Shown here in pieces: positions 7,263 to 14,888 of a stretch of DNA of 34,045 bases (within the stretch, counting starts at the first letter, position 1; each line of letters starts with the position of its first letter). A program made the position numbers and the translations under genes. Where the stretch lies: assembly GCA_027007005.1 (NCBI GenBank), contig JALTFO010000023.1, forward strand, positions 1-34,045, written 5' to 3'. This stretch comes from Candidatus Bipolaricaulota bacterium (GTDB lineage: Bacteria; Bipolaricaulota; Bipolaricaulia; UBA7950; UBA9294). A model generated the notes under the pieces. It was not told where the DNA came from. It saw nothing but the letters and a program-made list of their open reading frames with translations, and searched no databases.

Positions 7263-7278
7263 AAGGCGGAAGCAATTA
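7263..7278 (+). repeat. Right copy of 16-bp direct repeat flanking the toxin-antitoxin pair
   Basis: AAGGCGGAAGCAATTA is identical to 6497-6512. It lies 20 bases after the toxin stop and outside any gene. Confidence 0.8.
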
Positions 7279-7311
7279 CAGAAAGATCTGGCGAGAATCG
7301 AGCCGTGTGTC

Positions 7312-7350
7312 AAGTCTTCGCTCATCGGGCAAGAGCTGATAGACTTCTCT
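7312..7350. terminator. Weak hairpin between convergent mazF and ffh
   Basis: AAGTCT (7312-7317) pairs with AGACTT (7341-7346), with an inner GCTC (7320-7323) and GAGC (7333-7336). On the + strand it is followed by the pyrimidine-rich TCTCTT. It could end the toxin transcript, but the T-run is interrupted and the stem has internal loops. Confidence 0.35.
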
Positions 7351-8675
7351 TACATGCCTAGCATATCCATCGGCGCACGTCCTTTGCTTCCTCGTCTGCT
7401 GCTGAGCGCCTTAATTGCCTTCTTCGAGTCCTTGAACCGCGACAGGACACGATTCACGTCGCGCACTTTCATCCCACTTCCCCGTGCGATCCGCTTCTTG
7501 CGGCTGCCACCGATAATCGACGGGTTCAAGCGCTCAGCAAGCGTCATCGAGCGCAGGACAGCAAGCGTCTTGGTCAGCTCCTGCTCATCGACATCGACAC
7601 TCCCTTTCATCTTTTTCTTCAATGGGAGCTTGTCCAGGATGCCGGAGAGAGGGCCGAGTTTGCGCATCTCCTCTAGCTGTTCAAGGAAGTCCTGCAGCGT
7701 AAACTGGTTCTTCTTGATGTGGCGTGCGAGTTGCTCGGCCTTCTTCTTATCCATCTGGGTCTCGGCCTGCTCGATGAGCGTTAGGACATCGCCCATGCCA
7801 AGGATGCGGTCAGCCATCCGCTCGGGATAGAACGGCTGTAGATCGGCAATCTTCTCGCCCATCCCAACGAACTTGATCGATTTACCCGTAACGTGATGGA
7901 CAGAAAGGGCTGCTCCGCCACGCGCGTCACCGTCAAGCTTGGTCAGGATCACACCGGAGAAGGCAATTTCCTCATTGAACTTGCGTGCAATGTTTACCGC
8001 CTCTTGCCCGGTCATTGCATCGGCGACAAATAGGATCTCATCCGGGTCGACGGTGTTCTTGATCTGCTTCAGCTCATCCATCATCGCCTCGTCGATGTGC
8101 AGGCGCCCAGCGGTGTCTATGAGGACAACATCGCGGAGGTTCTCCCTTGCCCAATCCACACCGGCGGATGCGATCTGCACTGGATGTGAGCTATCTCCGG
8201 TGATGACGGGAACCTCCAGGCTATTCCCGAGCGTCTGCAACTGAGCAATGGCGGCCGGACGATAGACGTCGGCAGCTACAAGGACTGGTTTTCTTCCCTC
8301 TTTCTTGAGGTGAAGCCCAAGCTTAGCCGCACTCGTGGTCTTCCCCGATCCTTGAAGGCCGACAAGCATGATCACTGCTGGGTGGTGCGACAGGTTGAGC
8401 GCAGCGTTCTGTCCGCCCATGAGGGCTGTCAGCTCGTCGCGGACGATCTTTACCACCTGCTGGCCGGGAGTGAGGCTCTCGAGCACATCCTCACCGACCG
8501 CACGCTCCTGAACACGCCCCATCAGGTCCTTGACGACCTTGTAGTTGACGTCTGCTTCCAGGAGAGCGAGCCTAATCTCGCGCAGGCCGGCTTTCACATC
8601 ATCGGCGGAGAGCTTCCCCTTCCCTTTGAGTCGGGAGAAGACGGATGTCAATCTATCGGTAAGAGAATCAAACAT
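7350..8675 (-). CDS. ffh: Signal recognition particle GTPase (SRP54)
   Basis: 441 residues from the ATG at 8675; AGGGAG lies 5 bases upstream of it, whereas an in-frame GTG at 8681 is directly against that site. Ffh binds 4.5S RNA and signal sequences and delivers nascent membrane proteins to FtsY. The N-domain is at about 1-85, followed by the G-domain with GLQGSGKTTSAAKLG (P-loop), DVYRPAAIAQL, DTAGRLHID and TKLDGDARGGAAL. The M-domain follows (LEQLEEMRKLGPLSGIL, then RIARGSGMKVRDVNRVLSRF). Length and all GTPase motifs are normal. It is read leftwards from its own promoter. In many bacteria rpsP follows directly; here a toxin-antitoxin pair lies between them. Confidence 0.97.
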   Translation of the reverse strand: MFDSLTDRLTSVFSRLKGKGKLSADDVKAGLREIRLALLEADVNYKVVKDLMGRVQERAVGEDVLESLTPGQQVVKIVRDELTALMGGQNAALNLSHHPAVIMLVGLQGSGKTTSAAKLGLHLKKEGRKPVLVAADVYRPAAIAQLQTLGNSLEVPVITGDSSHPVQIASAGVDWARENLRDVVLIDTAGRLHIDEAMMDELKQIKNTVDPDEILFVADAMTGQEAVNIARKFNEEIAFSGVILTKLDGDARGGAALSVHHVTGKSIKFVGMGEKIADLQPFYPERMADRILGMGDVLTLIEQAETQMDKKKAEQLARHIKKNQFTLQDFLEQLEEMRKLGPLSGILDKLPLKKKMKGSVDVDEQELTKTLAVLRSMTLAERLNPSIIGGSRKKRIARGSGMKVRDVNRVLSRFKDSKKAIKALSSRRGSKGRAPMDMLGM

Positions 8676-8699
8676 GTTCACTCCCTGTTGCTCTAGCAG

Positions 8700-8783
8700 T
8701 CAGCTCATCAGCGATCAGCCAAGCGAACGCTAGCGTAAAGTTGGCCTCATGTCAAGGCTCGATACTGATGGCTGATGAGCTGA
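8700..8783. repeat. 13-bp inverted repeat around the ffh promoter (CTGATGA heptamer family)
   Basis: TCAGCTCATCAGC (8700-8712) is the exact reverse complement of 8771-8783. Both arms belong to 7-base CTGAT-type microrepeats, which extend to 8719 on one side and from about 8766 to 8787 on the other. The ffh promoter lies in the 58-base loop. Related elements occur at 6343-6359, 14782-14805 and 14846-14874. Confidence 0.75.
8727..8755 (-). promoter_or_regulatory. Probable ffh promoter
   Basis: On the minus strand TTGACA (8755-8750) is followed after 17 bases by TAGCGT (8732-8727). The -35 box is perfect; the -10 box matches only 3 of 6. Transcription would start near 8720, about 45 bases before the ffh ATG. 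Confidence 0.5.
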
Positions 8784-8805
8784 ACGCTGCGTAGTTACTT
8801 CACAG

Positions 8806-10146
8806 TCATTCCGCCGCAAGGTTGGAGAGAAAGTCGGTCGTAAGCCGCTCCTGACGAAACGATGGGTGAGATACGATCTCTTGTGCGAACGAGCGCGTAG
8901 TCTTGATCCCTCGCACGCGGAAGCGCTCGAGCGCTGTGTACATGCGGATGCACGCCTCTTCCCTGTCCTCTCCCCACGAGATCACCTTGGCCAGCAGCGA
9001 GTCATAGTAAGGAACGACCTCCATCCCGTTGTACAGGTGGGTATCGACTCGGATGCCAAATCCATTAGGAAGCTCATCGATTATCACCTTTCCCGAAGAG
9101 GGCAGGAAGCCATTTGATGGATCCTCGGCGTTGATGCGACACTCCAGCGCGTGCCCGCGAATGTCGATCTCATCTTGAGTGAATCGAAGCTTGTCGCCGG
9201 ATGCGATACGAATCTGCTCCTTGATCAGGTTTACCCCAGAGACTACCTCGCTCACTGAATGCTCCACCTGGATGCGTGCGTTCATCTCAATAAAGTAGAA
9301 CTGATCTTCGGAATCGAGGACAAACTCCACCGTTCCAGCATTCCGGTAACCAACAGCACGCGCTGCAGCGATCGCGGCAGCGTGGAGAGCGCTCCTTGTT
9401 TCTTCGTCGAGATGTGATGCGGGTGACTCTTCGATCAACTTCTGGTGACGCCGCTGCACCGAGCACTCCCTTTCGCCAAAGTGGACGATGTTCCCATACG
9501 AGTCAGCGAGGATCTGCACCTCGATGTGTCGCGGGCTCTCTACCGCCCGCTCTAGGTACAGGCTGTCATCGCCACATGCAGCCTTTGCCTCAGCGCCCGC
9601 AGCAATGACTGCGCTTTCAAGCTCCTCGCGCTCGGCGACGAAGCGCATCCCTCGCCCCCCTCCGCCGTACGTTGCCTTTACTAACAGAGGATAGCCTACG
9701 CGTTCTCCAGCCGCTGAAACCTCTCCATCCTCGGAAATAACCTCACCAGGAAGAACGGGTATTCCCGCCGCAGCGACCGCACTTCTGGCAGCAACCTTAT
9801 TCCCCAGAAGGGCCATCACTTCACGCGGCGGCCCGACAAATACGAGGCCGTGATCCTCACACACCTCGACAAAGTCCGGGCTCTCCGCGAGGAATCCATA
9901 TCCGGGGTGGATTGCCTCCGCACCAGACAGCTCAGCAGCGCTGATAATCGCAGGGATAGAAAGGTAGCTCTTGGCTGGATCGGCAGGGCCGATGCACAAC
10001 CGCTCACCTGCAAGGTTCAGATAGGGCATACCAGCGTCAACTTGGGAGAAGACAGCCACTGCGTCGACGGACAGCTCGCGGCACGCTTCAAGCACACGCA
10101 GAGCGATCTCCCCTCGATTGGCAATCAGAACCTTATGAAACGTCAT
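8806..10146 (-). CDS. accC: Biotin carboxylase subunit of acetyl-CoA carboxylase
   Basis: 446 residues, the standard length for AccC. It carboxylates the biotin on AccB using ATP and bicarbonate, the first half of malonyl-CoA synthesis. Seen in order: the N-terminal FHKVLIANRGEIALRVL, GYGFLAESPDF, the ATP-grasp glycine loop ATYGGGGRGMR, the HIEVQILAD and ERECSVQRRHQKLIEE segments, and the active-site motif EMNARIQVEHSVSE (usually MNTRIQVEHPVTE), then GHALECRINAEDP. Its ATG overlaps the accB stop (ATGA). No carboxyltransferase genes (accA, accD or a propionyl-CoA type) lie nearby, so they must be elsewhere, and use by another biotin enzyme cannot be excluded. Confidence 0.96.
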   Translation of the reverse strand: MTFHKVLIANRGEIALRVLEACRELSVDAVAVFSQVDAGMPYLNLAGERLCIGPADPAKSYLSIPAIISAAELSGAEAIHPGYGFLAESPDFVEVCEDHGLVFVGPPREVMALLGNKVAARSAVAAAGIPVLPGEVISEDGEVSAAGERVGYPLLVKATYGGGGRGMRFVAEREELESAVIAAGAEAKAACGDDSLYLERAVESPRHIEVQILADSYGNIVHFGERECSVQRRHQKLIEESPASHLDEETRSALHAAAIAAARAVGYRNAGTVEFVLDSEDQFYFIEMNARIQVEHSVSEVVSGVNLIKEQIRIASGDKLRFTQDEIDIRGHALECRINAEDPSNGFLPSSGKVIIDELPNGFGIRVDTHLYNGMEVVPYYDSLLAKVISWGEDREEACIRMYTALERFRVRGIKTTRSFAQEIVSHPSFRQERLTTDFLSNLAAE

Positions 10147-10547
10147 ATCCGTTCGAATTGGAACATCGGCTGTCCGTACTGCAGCGGATCGCCATCTTCT
10201 ACAAGGACCTTCACTATCTTGGCTGGAAATTCAGCCTTAATCTCGTTCATCACCTTCATCGCATCAATGATACAAAGGGTATCCCCGGGCGAAACCTGGT
10301 CACCCTCGTTGACGAATGGATCTTCCTCAGGGCTGGGACGGGAATAGAACGTCCCGAGTAGCGGGGCAGTGATGACATTGGACTCTTCTTCTCTCTCCTC
10401 AGCCCCCAATTTGGCAGTGCGTGGCAGTAAGCCAGCAGCCGCTTCCTGACGGACCGTGATCCTTTTCTCCCCGTTCGAGACCGTTATTTCAGTAAGGCCT
10501 TGTTCCTTCAACAGGCGGATGATTTGCTGTAGTTCTTCCAGATCCAC
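10143..10547 (-). CDS. accB: Biotin carboxyl carrier protein
   Basis: 134 residues from a GTG at 10547, with AGGAGG 7 bases upstream. The N-terminal helix (EELQQIIRLLKEQGLTEI) and NGEKRITVR are as in AccB; a flexible Ala/Glu-rich linker spans about 36-57. The biotinyl domain (58-134) has APLLGTFYSRPSPEEDPFV and the biotinylation motif DAMKVMNEI, with Lys98 as the attachment site (Asp in place of the usual Glu before AMKVMNEI). It carries carboxybiotin between AccC and the carboxyltransferase. It is the first gene of a two-gene leftward operon with accC. Confidence 0.96.
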   Translation of the reverse strand: MDLEELQQIIRLLKEQGLTEITVSNGEKRITVRQEAAAGLLPRTAKLGAEEREEESNVITAPLLGTFYSRPSPEEDPFVNEGDQVSPGDTLCIIDAMKVMNEIKAEFPAKIVKVLVEDGDPLQYGQPMFQFERI

Positions 10548-10575
10548 TCCGTCGCCTCCTAGTAATCATCCTATC

Positions 10576-10605
10576 ATTTTACTCCCCCGTTCACACGCAG
10601 GGCAA
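10576..10605 (-). promoter_or_regulatory. Probable accBC promoter
   Basis: On the minus strand TTGCCC (10605-10600) is followed after 18 bases by TAAAAT (10581-10576), 5 of 6 to the -10 consensus. The transcript would begin about 20 bases before the accB GTG. Confidence 0.45.
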
Positions 10606-10650
10606 GAAGGCTTCCAAACGTGAGTACTGCAGAGGAACGCTCCTTGCTTC

Positions 10651-10678
10651 TTGCAATCATGCAGGCTACTCCTATAAT
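10651..10678 (+). promoter_or_regulatory. Promoter of the CNNM/CBS gene
   Basis: TTGCAA (10651-10656), a 16-base spacer, and a perfect TATAAT (10673-10678). The expected start, near 10685, lies just upstream of the AGAGGTGA ribosome site and supports the GTG at 10703 as the gene start. It is divergent from the accBC promoter. Confidence 0.65.
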
Positions 10679-10702
10679 TCTCTTTTAGAGGTGAGTATTA
10701 CC

Positions 10703-11983
10703 GTGTCAATAGGCGCACAGATTGCGCTACTTGTCTTTTTCATTGTTTGTTCAGCATACTTCTCCAGCGCAGAGACGGCCATCACATCGCTTGATGAGGG
10801 GCGTCTGCACTACCTTGTCAACACGTACAGGAAGAAGAGGCATGGTCTGTCGCTTCTGCTCAACGAGCCAAACGACATGATCACAGCGCTTCTCATCCTC
10901 AACAACCTGACAAACGTCGCCGCCAGTTCGTTGATGACGCTGCTTAGCGTGCGTGTCCTGCCCCACAGCCTTCCCGCCTATCAGGCAGGACTCGTCGCAA
11001 CGGCGGTGATGACCGTATCCCTCCTTGTCTTCGGAGAGATCACACCCAAGAACTTTGCGAAGAATAACGCGGAACGCTTCGCCCTGGCAACGATCAATCA
11101 GATCTACCTGTTCACGCGAGTCTTACGTCCGTTCATCTTCGTCTTCCGCGGGATCGCTTCCCTGATCATGCGCATGTTCGGGGAAGACCTTGCGCAGGAG
11201 GAACCGCTCGCTGTGAGCGATGAGCAGATCGAAACGCTGATCGACGCCAGCGAGGAAAGGGGGCTGATCGATGCCGAGGACGGGGAGATGATCCGCCGTA
11301 TCCTCGACTTCGACGAGATAGCAGCCGAGCAGGTGATGGTTCCGCGCATGGACGTACAGGCAATCGAGGTGCGAACATCGCCGCGCCGAGCACGCGAAAT
11401 CGTTGCTGAGGATGGACATTCTCGCTTCCCAGTCTATGATAAACTCCCAGACAATGTGGTGGGAACGCTGTATGCTAAGGACCTCCTGGCGGAGGTGGAC
11501 AACCCACAGACGAGCCTCCACAATCTGCTGCGACCGATTTACTACACACCAACGACAAAGCCTATCAACATCCTTCTGCGCGAGTTCCAGCGTGAGAGGG
11601 TGCACATGGCGGTGGTAATCGACGAGTTCGGTGGGATGGCAGGGATCGTTACCTTAGAGGATATCATTGAAGAAATTGTCGGAGAGATTGAGGACGAGTA
11701 CGACAGCCCAGCAATACTGATCAAACGCATCTCCCCGGATGAAGCGCTCGTGAGCGGAGAAGTGTCCGTTCACGACCTGAATCGCACCATGGATATCGAT
11801 TTGCCTGGGGACGAAGGAGTGACAGTGACTGGCCTACTCCTTCACCGCTTAGAGGCGATGCCTAATGCGGGAGACAAGGTGCGTGTCGGTTCGGTCTCGC
11901 TAATCGTAGAGGGGACAACCAAGAGAGAGATTACGGCCGTGCGTGTCCTCGTAGACCGCAACCTAGAACCAGAGGAAGAATAG
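10703..11983 (+). CDS. CNNM/CBS/CorC-type membrane protein (hemolysin C family)
   Basis: 426 residues from the GTG at 10703 (AGAGGTGA 7-8 bases upstream; an in-frame GTG at 10691 lacks a site). Residues 1 to about 185 are a CNNM (DUF21) domain with four hydrophobic segments; IVCSAYFSSAETAITSL at the start and LVFGEITPKNFAKNNAERFA are hallmark sequences. Two CBS domains follow (about 205-330), including MVPRMDVQAIEV, FPVYDKLPDNVVGTLYAKDLL and VIDEFGGMAGIVTLEDIIEEIVGEI. The C-terminal CorC_HlyC domain (about 345-425) follows. The family is tied to Mg/Co ion export or homeostasis. The old name hemolysin is not evidence of toxicity. It stands alone, with a hairpin terminator after its stop. Confidence 0.92.
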   Translation: MSIGAQIALLVFFIVCSAYFSSAETAITSLDEGRLHYLVNTYRKKRHGLSLLLNEPNDMITALLILNNLTNVAASSLMTLLSVRVLPHSLPAYQAGLVATAVMTVSLLVFGEITPKNFAKNNAERFALATINQIYLFTRVLRPFIFVFRGIASLIMRMFGEDLAQEEPLAVSDEQIETLIDASEERGLIDAEDGEMIRRILDFDEIAAEQVMVPRMDVQAIEVRTSPRRAREIVAEDGHSRFPVYDKLPDNVVGTLYAKDLLAEVDNPQTSLHNLLRPIYYTPTTKPINILLREFQRERVHMAVVIDEFGGMAGIVTLEDIIEEIVGEIEDEYDSPAILIKRISPDEALVSGEVSVHDLNRTMDIDLPGDEGVTVTGLLLHRLEAMPNAGDKVRVGSVSLIVEGTTKREITAVRVLVDRNLEPEEE

Positions 11984-11984
11984 A

Positions 11985-12005
11985 AAGAGGGGACTGTCCC
12001 CTTTT
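11985..12005 (+). terminator. Short hairpin terminator after the CBS gene
   Basis: AAGAGGGGACTGTCCCCTTTT folds into a stem of about 9 pairs with a 3-base CTG loop, ending in TTTT. The T-run is part of the stem, so termination may be partial. The next gene's ribosome site begins only 6 bases later. Confidence 0.5.
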
Positions 12006-12021
12006 GTGCGAGGAGGAGAAG

Positions 12022-14769
12022 ATGAATGACGGGTTGCGTATCAAATGCGTGTTTGTAATAGCGGCGGTTTTCCTTGCCAGCCTATCCATCGCTGGGCTGG
12101 CAGCAAGCTATGATTTGTCCGTCAAGATCGATCTTGACAAGCAGACGATAAGTGGGTACGAGGACGTAACGAGCACGCCTGGCGGAGGGCATCTCTATTT
12201 TCTGCTCCTAGCTAACCTCAATAGAGAGCAAAACCCGTATGAAAGCCAGCGATCAATCGATTCTACCTACCCGTTCGGGTTCGAAGCGTCATCGACAACG
12301 ATCGACAGTGTGGAGACGGTTCAAAGCGGAAGCACCGACACGGTCTCCTTCCGGCTCTTGTCCATTCCTCCCGCATGGCAGACGTATTCGCTCGATAAGA
12401 CCGTCCTTGCAGTTGATCTTCCCGGTGACTCTCCCCTCACGTTGCGGGTGCACTTCACGACGCATTTCCCACGCATAGCTTCCGGTGATGAGGGGATCGA
12501 TCAGGGGGTGCTTACCTGGCGCTTCGGATGGAATCCGATTCTCCTTCCGCCTGACCGAGCATGGACAGAGAAAGACGGAACACTCATGCCTCCAACGCGT
12601 GAGTTCCAACTTAGGATCCCAGCAGCCGACTACTCAGCGCAGATAACAGTCCCCGCTGATGTCAAGCTCGCGTGTGGAGCAGATCACAGTGAGGCCCCTG
12701 CATCATCAACCGATAAAGGCACAAAGGACGTCACGTATGTCGTGTCGAACGACGCACCAGCGCGAACGATCGCCATCGCTGCCTCGAAAGACTACCGGCG
12801 CTTCTCCCTCGATGATCTGTCGATTCCGATCGAGGTGTACTACCTGCCCGGACACGACGAGACAGCGCGCCTTTTTGCCACCTACTCAGATGATATATTG
12901 AAGAATTACGTCAAGCGCTACGGCCCGTATCCAAGAGCGCGACTGACAATCGTAGAGAATCCGAACCAGCAGGGTCTGTCGATGGCCGCGGATGGAATCG
13001 TCTGGCTCTCCGATCTCTTCTTCTCGCACCGCAACGTTACCGTCCCTGGAGTTCTCAATCGTTTGAGTGAGTTCGTCCTCGCACACGAGATCGCCCATCA
13101 ATGGTGGGGAATTGGCATTGGGGTCGACCTAAACGCGGAAAACTGGCTCTCCGAAGGGATGGCGCAGTACCTAGCGATAACTTACTTTGAGGAGAAGTAT
13201 GGCCAGTTTGGTCCGAACCTGTTTGACAAGAGCGGGAAGGGTCTGCTGGAGAACTTTGTGGCTTCGCAGTTTGGGTTCATGAATCTGCGCGAACACCAGA
13301 TTGAGCTACCCTACATCGAACAAGTAATGCGCGGGTTTGACGAGGCGATCATCAAACCACAGAGCGAGGTTGAGTACGACAACGCCACCGCAGTGCGCCT
13401 CTACGACAAGGGATATCTCGTTGCTCGTGCTATCGCATCATCGATCGGGAAGGACAAGTTTCAGCAGGGCTTGCGCGATGCGGCGGCGGGATATATGCAT
13501 AAACAGATCACCCTTTCCGATTATCAGAAAGTCATGGAAAAGGCATCAGGGAAGTCGTTGTCAGGTTTGTTTGACGCGTGGCTGCGCAAGGAGACAACAG
13601 TGGATTATGCTGTGAAGATCATCTCCCGCACACGCAATGGGGACAAACACGTGACGACCGTCCAAGTGACACGGGATGGCGGAGCTGTGCAACCGGTCAT
13701 CGTTGAAGCGATCATGGGGAAGGGCAAGACGCTGCGCAAGGACTGGGATGGTAAAGACACTGAGTCAACGATCACGTTCACCACCGCAGACCGCGTCGGT
13801 AGAGTGACGATCGATCCCGATCACCTCCTCCCGGATCGCGACCGCCTGAACAACAACGATCCGATCAAGTTCGTCACCGTAACGAGTACTAATTCCTTCC
13901 CCCTTGACGCGTACATCCTCCACCCCGACCCGACTTCCAAGGGAATAACACTCACCTACCTCGATCGCATTCGGCTGACGCTGGCCGAGGGGAAACTGAG
14001 CGCCGATGTCTTCCAGGGAAGATCAGATCACATCTTCCTCAGCGCTACGCTCAGCGGCTCCGATCTCGGAGGCACGATCGGATACTCGCATACGGTCTTC
14101 TCCGCAATTCCGACAGGCTCGGCAGGGACCTTCGTTGGCCCCACAGAGGTGATCACCATCTCTGGCCACCGCGTCATCTCACCGGTTGGACCGGTGCAGT
14201 ACATCCACCTTGGGATTGCTACACTGCCGACAATGAACTACAGCCGGAAGACGCAGGTGGGGATCGACATCACCCCGCAGGGATCAGGGCGTGTGTTGCT
14301 TGCCGTTTCAGACGAAGTGCGCATCTTCCCACGCATATACCTGCAGGGAATAGCCATCATGGGAACCGGATTTGGCACTCTTCCAAAGGCACTAGAGTTC
14401 GACCTGCCAGAGCTTATCAGCTTTGGGAAGATATCGCAGGGCAAGTGGGTTCCAAGCCACTTCTACGGCACACGCAAGCTGTACGGCCGCTTGGCGATCG
14501 AGTTACCAAACGATGGTGCTACGCCGTACGACCTGGCGAATGTGCTGATGATCGATCGCGCGCGTACTCGCGTGTTCATTGCCGCAGGGACGAGTTGGAC
14601 AAGCCTTGACGAATTCGGTAAAACTAGCCCCAATGTGGAGGCTGGGGTAGAAGAAGTGCTCAACGTGTCAGCGATCGGCGGGCTTCTGCCGTTTGGAGCC
14701 ACGATCGGATACGCCGTCCCAATTCTTGGGGATGGACTGGGCGTCTTCTATTTCGGGTTTTCACTGTAA
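12022..14769 (+). CDS. Secreted M1-like (gluzincin) metallopeptidase with long beta-rich C-terminus
   Basis: 915 residues from the ATG at 12022, 5 bases after AGGAGG (a TTG at 12004 is upstream of that site). Signal peptide at 1 to about 28. A beta-rich N-domain reaches about residue 260. The zinc site is HEIAHQWWG (His355, Glu356, His359) with Glu378 in ENWLSEGMAQY, that is HExxH-x18-E, as in the M1 family. The canonical GxMEN exopeptidase motif is not visible; the matching place reads NQQGLSMAADG, so aminopeptidase activity is uncertain. The helical domain follows (VEYDNATAVRLYDKGYLVARAI). Residues about 600-915 are strand-rich, with repeated Gly/aromatic alternation, and end in GLGVFYFGFSL, like the last strands of outer-membrane barrels. 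If that reading is right, the peptidase is anchored in an outer membrane. Confidence 0.85.
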   Translation: MNDGLRIKCVFVIAAVFLASLSIAGLAASYDLSVKIDLDKQTISGYEDVTSTPGGGHLYFLLLANLNREQNPYESQRSIDSTYPFGFEASSTTIDSVETVQSGSTDTVSFRLLSIPPAWQTYSLDKTVLAVDLPGDSPLTLRVHFTTHFPRIASGDEGIDQGVLTWRFGWNPILLPPDRAWTEKDGTLMPPTREFQLRIPAADYSAQITVPADVKLACGADHSEAPASSTDKGTKDVTYVVSNDAPARTIAIAASKDYRRFSLDDLSIPIEVYYLPGHDETARLFATYSDDILKNYVKRYGPYPRARLTIVENPNQQGLSMAADGIVWLSDLFFSHRNVTVPGVLNRLSEFVLAHEIAHQWWGIGIGVDLNAENWLSEGMAQYLAITYFEEKYGQFGPNLFDKSGKGLLENFVASQFGFMNLREHQIELPYIEQVMRGFDEAIIKPQSEVEYDNATAVRLYDKGYLVARAIASSIGKDKFQQGLRDAAAGYMHKQITLSDYQKVMEKASGKSLSGLFDAWLRKETTVDYAVKIISRTRNGDKHVTTVQVTRDGGAVQPVIVEAIMGKGKTLRKDWDGKDTESTITFTTADRVGRVTIDPDHLLPDRDRLNNNDPIKFVTVTSTNSFPLDAYILHPDPTSKGITLTYLDRIRLTLAEGKLSADVFQGRSDHIFLSATLSGSDLGGTIGYSHTVFSAIPTGSAGTFVGPTEVITISGHRVISPVGPVQYIHLGIATLPTMNYSRKTQVGIDITPQGSGRVLLAVSDEVRIFPRIYLQGIAIMGTGFGTLPKALEFDLPELISFGKISQGKWVPSHFYGTRKLYGRLAIELPNDGATPYDLANVLMIDRARTRVFIAAGTSWTSLDEFGKTSPNVEAGVEEVLNVSAIGGLLPFGATIGYAVPILGDGLGVFYFGFSL

Positions 14770-14781
14770 ATGGATGAATAC

Positions 14782-14874
14782 AAGCTATCAGCTTTCAGCC
14801 AACAGCACAAGGTAGCACGTGGGCTCATGCTCGCAGAATGCGGCCGTAAGCTGATAGCTGTAAGCTGATAGCTT
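14782..14874. repeat. Heptamer repeats and 13-bp inverted repeat between the peptidase gene and pheT
   Basis: AAGCTATCAGCTT (14782-14794) is the exact reverse complement of 14862-14874. The right part reads GCTGATA, GCTGTAA, GCTGATA, GCTTAAA in 7-base steps. It belongs to the same family as 6343-6359 and 8700-8783. There is no T-tract, so it is not a standard terminator. Confidence 0.75.
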
Positions 14875-14888
14875 AAACGAGGTGAATG

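Noticed and set aside
12004-12021. TTG start for the M1-like peptidase
   Set aside because: It lies upstream of and within the ribosome site; the ATG at 12022 has correct spacing and begins the signal peptide.
14770-14868. 32-codon ORF after the peptidase stop as a pheT leader peptide
   Set aside because: It has only one Phe and no Phe run, and no terminator follows. The hairpin there belongs to the heptamer repeat family.
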